Assembly (NCBI GenBank): GCA_021442155.1
Contig: CM038220.1
Span: forward strand, 79,409,817 to 79,473,816
Length of the DNA: 64,000 nucleotides
Source of the DNA: Cymbidium sinense
Lineage: Eukaryota > Streptophyta > Magnoliopsida > Asparagales > Orchidaceae
Direction: 5' to 3'
The notes beneath the pieces are model-generated. The model saw nothing but the letters and a program-made list of their open reading frames with translations, was not told the DNA's origin and did no database searches. A program made the position numbers and the translations under genes. Below, piece by piece: positions 58,741 to 64,000 of the stretch. Numbering within the stretch: the first letter of the stretch is position 1; each line of letters opens with the position of its first letter.

Positions 58741-59170
58741 AGAGCATATGTCTCAGGTAAGATAAGATTTTATTATTTTTTATTTTTTATAAAGACGGAG
58801 AGCAGCTTCTCATTTGAATAAAAAAATGAAATTGAGATCCACGTGAAATAAAAAAAATTTGAATCTTTTTGCTGAGAACGGTGGCAGGTAGCATGCTCTA
58901 CCTGCTTTATATATATATATTGATTTTACGTGACTAAAGATGGATTTAAATTTTATTATTATTATTTTTAGATTTATTATTATTATTATTTAATTTATAA
59001 TTTTTTTCAATTTTTAATAACTTTGATATTATAGTCTTAATTTAATTGAAGTTTATAAATTATATATACTATAATTAATGATTATTAAATTTATATAATT
59101 ATTATTTATTTAGTAGTTAATTATTTTGATCTAATTTTGAATACATTTTGTTTGATGTTTAGAACTAGTT

Positions 59171-59235
<65 letters not shown>

Positions 59236-60230
59236 GGTAGTTCATTTTAAATTTCAAATGGATTATGCGTATATTAAAATTTTTTATTTGTTATTATTTA
59301 TTATATATATATATAGTGAATTAACATTCAAATCATGATTTAATTTAATTTAGGCTTAAATTTGACTAAAATTGCATTTGATTCAAATAATTTATTAAAG
59401 TTCTGAATAATCTTTTGTGCAAACTTGAACTTTAATTTTTTGTATTACAACTTGAGTTAATTATCTTGATTTGTTAGCGATCAATGAATTAATTTTAATT
59501 TCCATTTGATTTTGAATGATTTACTTGATGATTTGATTTGATTTTAGGTAGAACTTGGAATGATGATTCAAATTGATTTTGATTTAAGTTAATGAGATTT
59601 TGCTAAGTCCAAGAAATTGGCTTAAGGGTTTGGATTTAAGTTTGGATCATGGTTTGAAGTTGAGCTTGAGTTTGAATTTGATAAATTGATCAAAGGGTTG
59701 AATTGATCTTTGAGAAAATCAATTGAAATTGGATTGATTTGGATTTGGCATTGAGTTTTATTGTAGGTTTGATAGGGTGAATTTAGATTTAATTTGGGTT
59801 TCAATCATTCAGAGTCAAATTTGGAATTAGATTTGAAATTTAAGATTTGATTTGAGATTTGAATCTGGGTTTGACTTGAGAAAGTGTATCTAAATTAGGT
59901 TTAGGCTGTAGGATAGCTAATTTTCTTAAGCCCTAAAGCATAGCTTAATCTTATGATTAACACTTCTAAGTCTCTAGGCTTAGGTTAAGTGTTCACATAA
60001 TCACTAGATGTGTTAGTGTCTAGAAGATTCCTAAGTCTAAGAGGATGAGGTTAAGACACCAAAAAGTGAAAACAAAGGACCCCAATAGGTGTGGTGTACA
60101 AAATTATGTTTGATGTCAACAACATCATCAGAAGATTGCAACAAACAATGGAAGTGATCTATACACTGCAGGTAGATAGAATCACAATCTTAGTGCAATG
60201 CACCTCTCTTTATGCCAAGGGCATAAGAGA
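58741..60230. other. AT-rich, low-complexity DNA right of the fold-back element
   Basis: Starts with GA repeats, then ATTATT-rich DNA (58,950-59,170), a (TC)n tract at 59,174-59,233, and GATTTGA-rich text from 59,340 to about 59,900. No gene seen. The minus-strand Asn/Ser-rich frame at 59,622-59,804 comes from the simple composition. Confidence 0.6.
59174..59233. repeat. (TC)n microsatellite
   Basis: Thirty uninterrupted TC units. Confidence 0.95.
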
Positions 60231-60239
60231 GCAAGAAGG

Positions 60240-60600
60240 AATCTGCTAGGGATTGAGTACATGAACATTCCTCTAGGGGAAACAAGTTCAAGTTATCCGC
60301 TCGGGATATGGATCTGAGTTTGATTGTGAATATGATTTGTTTGGGTGTGTATCCGCTAGGGATAAGAATTTGATTAGATTTCTTTGATTAGTTTGATCAA
60401 ACTCCACTAGGGAGGTTGGTTTAATTTGTGGCTACTTGGAGAAGGGTTCTAGATTGAGGGCATATCCAGGGATGTGCACTCGATTGAATTATTTGATTTA
60501 GATCTACTAGGAATTTGATTTCCTTCTCAGAGAAATTTGGTTTGTTCGATATGTTTAGTTTGACTCCACTAGAGGTTGGTTTTGAATTTATTTTATTATG
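60240..60600. repeat. Short tandem array, ~50-60-bp period
   Basis: A core like atccgctagggat recurs at about 60,243, 60,296, 60,351, 60,401, 60,462, 60,501 and 60,561, separated by gattTgatt-type text. Spacing varies from 39 to 61 bases. Confidence 0.6.
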
Positions 60601-60639
60601 GACTCGGTGTGCGATGGACACTGAAGAAGCCAGGGGCAG

Positions 60640-63430
60640 CTTGTCTTAGATTTATAAGTCCAAAGGGGTAGTCTACCTGCCATAAGGTAGGACTACCCAA
60701 CCTAAGGAGTTGCCTTTCAGTGTGCAATGACTATAATAGGAAGAAAGCATAGCAGACTTACATCTTCCAAAGCAAGGAAAAGCCGATGGGGTGATCTATT
60801 GGATGAGCAACACATCGAACCCTACCTAAGGTGACTATTGAGTGAGCTCCCCTAGGGGTCTTACCTCAACTCAAAAGTAGTCCTGATGATTAATTTGATT
60901 TATATTGATTTGATTTGAATTGATTTAATTTAATTTGGTGTGTTATGTTGTTGACCCTGTTGGTGTGCAATGGACCCACTGAGAATGAGCTATGTCGGCC
61001 TTGACCTATCTCAAATTTTACAAGTACAAAAGGGTAGTCTACCAGCCACAAGGTAGGACTATCCGGCCTAAGGGTTACCTTTGGGTATGCAACAGTGACA
61101 CTAGGAAGAAAGCGTAGTAGACTTATATCTTCTAAAGTAGGGATCAGTCGTTGGGGTGATCTATTGATGGCGCAACAGATCAATCCGACTGGGGTGACTG
61201 ACGAATCCTTGTGGACTCATATCGACTCAAGAATAGTCTTAATTTTTAGATGGACCACATGTGTGATGGATCTACTAAGAAAGAAATATCGTCAACCTAA
61301 ACTATCTTAGGTTTACAAATCCAAATGGATAGTCTAGACCATTTAAAGCTACTGGGTGCCTTTTGGTGGTTAGGAAGAAAGCGTGGGGACTCACATCTTT
61401 CTAAACAAGAAACCACTGGGGTGATCGGTCGCTTGTGCAACAAATTGGACCTGACCTAAGGCGCGTCGATTTTGCGATCGTGTCTTTGGAAAGAATAGTA
61501 TATAGCATATCTTTTAACTCCATGGTGGATAAGTTGAACCCGTTGAGTAAGCGCTAGAGTCTTACCTTAAATCAGATGCATAATTTGATTTGATTTAAGC
61601 AAGATTGTTGGGGTAACTTGAGTGCGATGGGGCTTGCTAGTCTTACCTCAACTCAAGAGTAGTGGATTAATTTGATTTGATTTAATTTAATTTTATATTA
61701 TTTGGACCAAAGCATACAATGGAAGGGTATGTCTTTTCTCCTTTAGTCCAAGGGGTGTCACTGTAAAAGAGGACACACTTCTCTTCTAGTGGGGTCTATT
61801 TGATGGTCATATCAAACTAAAATATAGCAAATCATTTTTAATTTAATGTATGTCAGAATAGATAATAATTAATGGATCTAAGAAGGAAATATATAACTAC
61901 TATCTTAGGTTTATAAATCCAAAGGGATAGTCAACCAGCCGTTAGGTAGAACTAACCAACCTAGGGGTGTCTTTTGGTTTGCAATGGTTAAGTTAGGAAG
62001 AAAGCACGGGGACTTACATCTTTCTAAACAAGGAACCATGATGATTGCTTGCACAAATCGAAACGACTTAGTTGGTTTGCAACAATCATCCGGAAAGAAT
62101 GCGTAATAGACTTATATCTTTTTAAAGCAAAGATGATAGGGTAACTCGTTGGTGGCAACAAGTTGAACCCAGGGTGACTGAGGTGAATGCAGGATTTATC
62201 TGTTCAGTAGTCGGGCAATTCTTATAGAGTTTCTTGACACTAAGATAGGATGCTGCTTGGGAAAGGGACCCTTTGGGGCTTGAATTCTAATCCAAGCAAA
62301 TATTTTATTTATTTGTATATTTTATGGTTTGGTTTCGAGGATCAAGCGAGAAGGAGCTTATATAAGTCCTATCCAGTTCTTGAACCAAGGGATAATTTGT
62401 CATTTGAACAAATTCTCTAACAGGGGGTGGCTACCGGGGAAAGTGTCCAATCAAAAGTAACCAGTGTGTCTAAATGGGTCTCAAGGATGTGATCCAAATA
62501 GAATGCCCAGGAGAAGAGCATAAAGGGCTTAATCCAACACCTTGGAGAAAATGACATAGTCATATATCACATAGGTATTGGTGGCCAACTCATGGAAAGC
62601 ACGAGACTTACATCAGAGTGGTGTACCCAGGGTGAGTCATTATCGATATAACCAACCCAATGGTGCCCATCGGTTTGATCGGTCTAGAAGAAAGAAGGTG
62701 AAGCTTACATCTCTTTAAAATGACTTCGGGATAGTCTATCTTCTGTTTCAAACCAGGCCTTAAGTGAATGCCACTGGGACTTATATAACTTCGAGCGTGG
62801 TCAAGAGGAAAGGCCTCTAGGGGACTTACCCTAAACCTCAAATATATTCGACCTAGTTAGATCATGATGATTAGCTCAAGAAGAAAGTGCAGGGACTCAC
62901 ATCTTCTTAAACAGGATCGACCATGAGATGGCTTACTAGCTAGGCAGTGAAAATGACAGAACTAATAAAGTGCTCATCGATTTATAATGGTCAAATTAGG
63001 AAGAAAGCATGGGGACTCTCATCCTCCAACAAATATCCACTAAGGTGATCGATTGCTTTGGGCAATCAAACCCGACTAGCGGTAATGAGTGAGTGTCCAC
63101 GAGGGCTTGCTCTCACATCAAAATAGCAGAAAGATGTGTTTGTGCTTGATATGAAGGAATAGGATGGGGACTCTTACACCTAAACTTGAGGGAAACTCAA
63201 TAGTGATGGTGGCTAGTTCAAGAAGAAAGCGTTGGGACTCATCCATCTTCTTAAACAAAAGTAAAAGGTTCACCCAAAAAGCATTTGCAAGTCAATCCAA
63301 ATAGGAAAAAAGACTCATCATCCAATGATACTAGGTGATGGTTGCTTTGGCAATCATGACAGATGGGTGATGGTGCTTGCTCTCACATCAAAATAGAGAT
63401 GATATGTATGTTGGGGACTCTTACCTTAAA
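60640..63430. repeat. Degenerate tandem array, ~300-365-bp period
   Basis: Recurring elements in order: tagtctaccagccacaaggt (60,668; 61,033; decayed at 61,329; 61,927), aggaagaaagcgtggggact-like phrases (60,739; 61,101; about 61,370; 61,996; 62,999), and ggggtgatc..tgcaacaaat phrases. Spacings of the first element are about 365, 296 and 598 bases. No protein-like frame. It lies downstream, on the minus strand, of the integrase end at 63,533, so it is plausibly the 3' untranslated part of that element. Confidence 0.65.
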
Positions 63431-63532
63431 TATATGGTGGATTCACAAGCAAAGATATTTCTAACATAAGAAATGAAATTTGAGATGAAAAGAAATTTTA
63501 TTGATAATTATTTTCAAACAAGATTTATGGAT

Positions 63533-64000
63533 AGTATTTCTTTAAGTAGATCCCATTGATTGGAAGCATCGGGCGCTTTCCTTTACAATTTATGAGTTGG
63601 TAAGACCCTCCTTGATAGGCCTTCTCTATGGCATAAGGACCTTCCCTAGTGGGTTCAAACTTACCTCCTATCTTTTGGCATTGGTCTCCTTAGAACTAAA
63701 AGCTCTACTTGAAAAGCTCTAGACGGACCAACTTGTTATGAGCTTGAATAATCTTGGCTTTATATAACTCGAGATTTTGGCATAGGCATCTCTCCTCAAA
63801 CTCTTCCAAAAATTGGCATTTTCCATTGATTTTACCCATGACTATCCATGATTAGTTGGACTTAATGGTAGAACGGCTTCAGACCCATACACTAAAGAGA
63901 ATGGAGTTGATTAAGTTGGAGTTCTATATGTGGTACGGTAAGCCCATAAAGCTTCAAATAACTATTCATTCCATCATCGTTTGTTGTCATGTAGTGTCTT
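63533..64000 (-). pseudogene. C-terminal integrase of a third gypsy element, runs off the window
   Basis: Minus-strand pieces: AYRTTYRTPT at about 63,915-63,943 and TPFSLVYGSEAVLPL at about 63,862-63,908, the standard end of the plant gypsy integrase core. After a gap follow FEPTREGPYAIEKAYQGGSY at about 63,590-63,650 and INGIYLKKYY ending near 63,533, the usual C-terminus. A stop and at least two frameshifts break it. Orientation is opposite to elements 1 and 2. Upstream domains lie beyond base 64,000. Confidence 0.8.

Noticed and set aside
59622..59804. Asn/Ser/Pro-rich minus-strand frame
   Set aside because: Product of GATTTGA-type low-complexity sequence; no conserved feature.

Overview
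The window is nuclear DNA of a flowering plant, made almost entirely of decayed transposable elements. It is AT-rich, full of (AT)n microsatellites, and holds plant-type Ty3/gypsy (Tat/Ogre-like) retrotransposons, hAT transposase remnants and a Mutator-like (MULE) element with a FAR1-type zinc-binding domain. I find no intact host gene, no tRNA or rRNA gene, and no prokaryotic feature. The species cannot be fixed from the sequence.

Layout. Positions 1-15,217 (copy A) and about 17,155-35,773 (copy B) are two direct copies of one mosaic, separated by about 1.9 kb of AT-rich spacer. Each copy carries, in order: AT-rich DNA with (AT)n tracts; a minus-strand hAT transposase pseudogene; a short gypsy integrase-like remnant; an LTR with TATA box and primer-binding-site-like sequence; decayed gag-pol; an array of about 312-bp repeats; and a GC-rich island. 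Copy B keeps about 3.8 kb (29,401-33,238) that copy A lacks, plus the protease region and an intact YVDD motif. Copy A keeps about 0.35 kb and 0.7 kb near its left end that copy B lacks.

From 38,378 to about 47,450 lies a second, plus-strand gypsy element of Tat/Ogre type: primer-binding site, ORF1-like region, gag, protease, reverse transcriptase, gypsy RNase H, a second (archaeal-type) RNase H, integrase, and polypurine tract. It is broken by stops and frameshifts. Three polypurine-tract-like hairpins follow it, then about 4 kb of non-coding DNA. At 51,900-52,800 is a GC-richer patch with a frameshifted fragment of a fatty-acid 2-hydroxylase exon on the minus strand.

The most unusual object is at 52,818-58,731: a fold-back, MULE-type element of about 5.9 kb. 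Its ends are inverted copies starting GAGAAAATAT, flanked by a 9-bp direct repeat. Each arm carries a minisatellite array of about 145-bp units (roughly 19 units on the left, 13 inverted on the right). The small unique centre holds a minus-strand FAR1-domain fragment, so the whole element could fold into a hairpin with stems of about 2 kb. From 59 kb to the end come low-complexity GATTT-rich DNA, a 50-60-bp array, a degenerate 300-365-bp array, and the C-terminal end of another gypsy integrase on the minus strand, running off the window.
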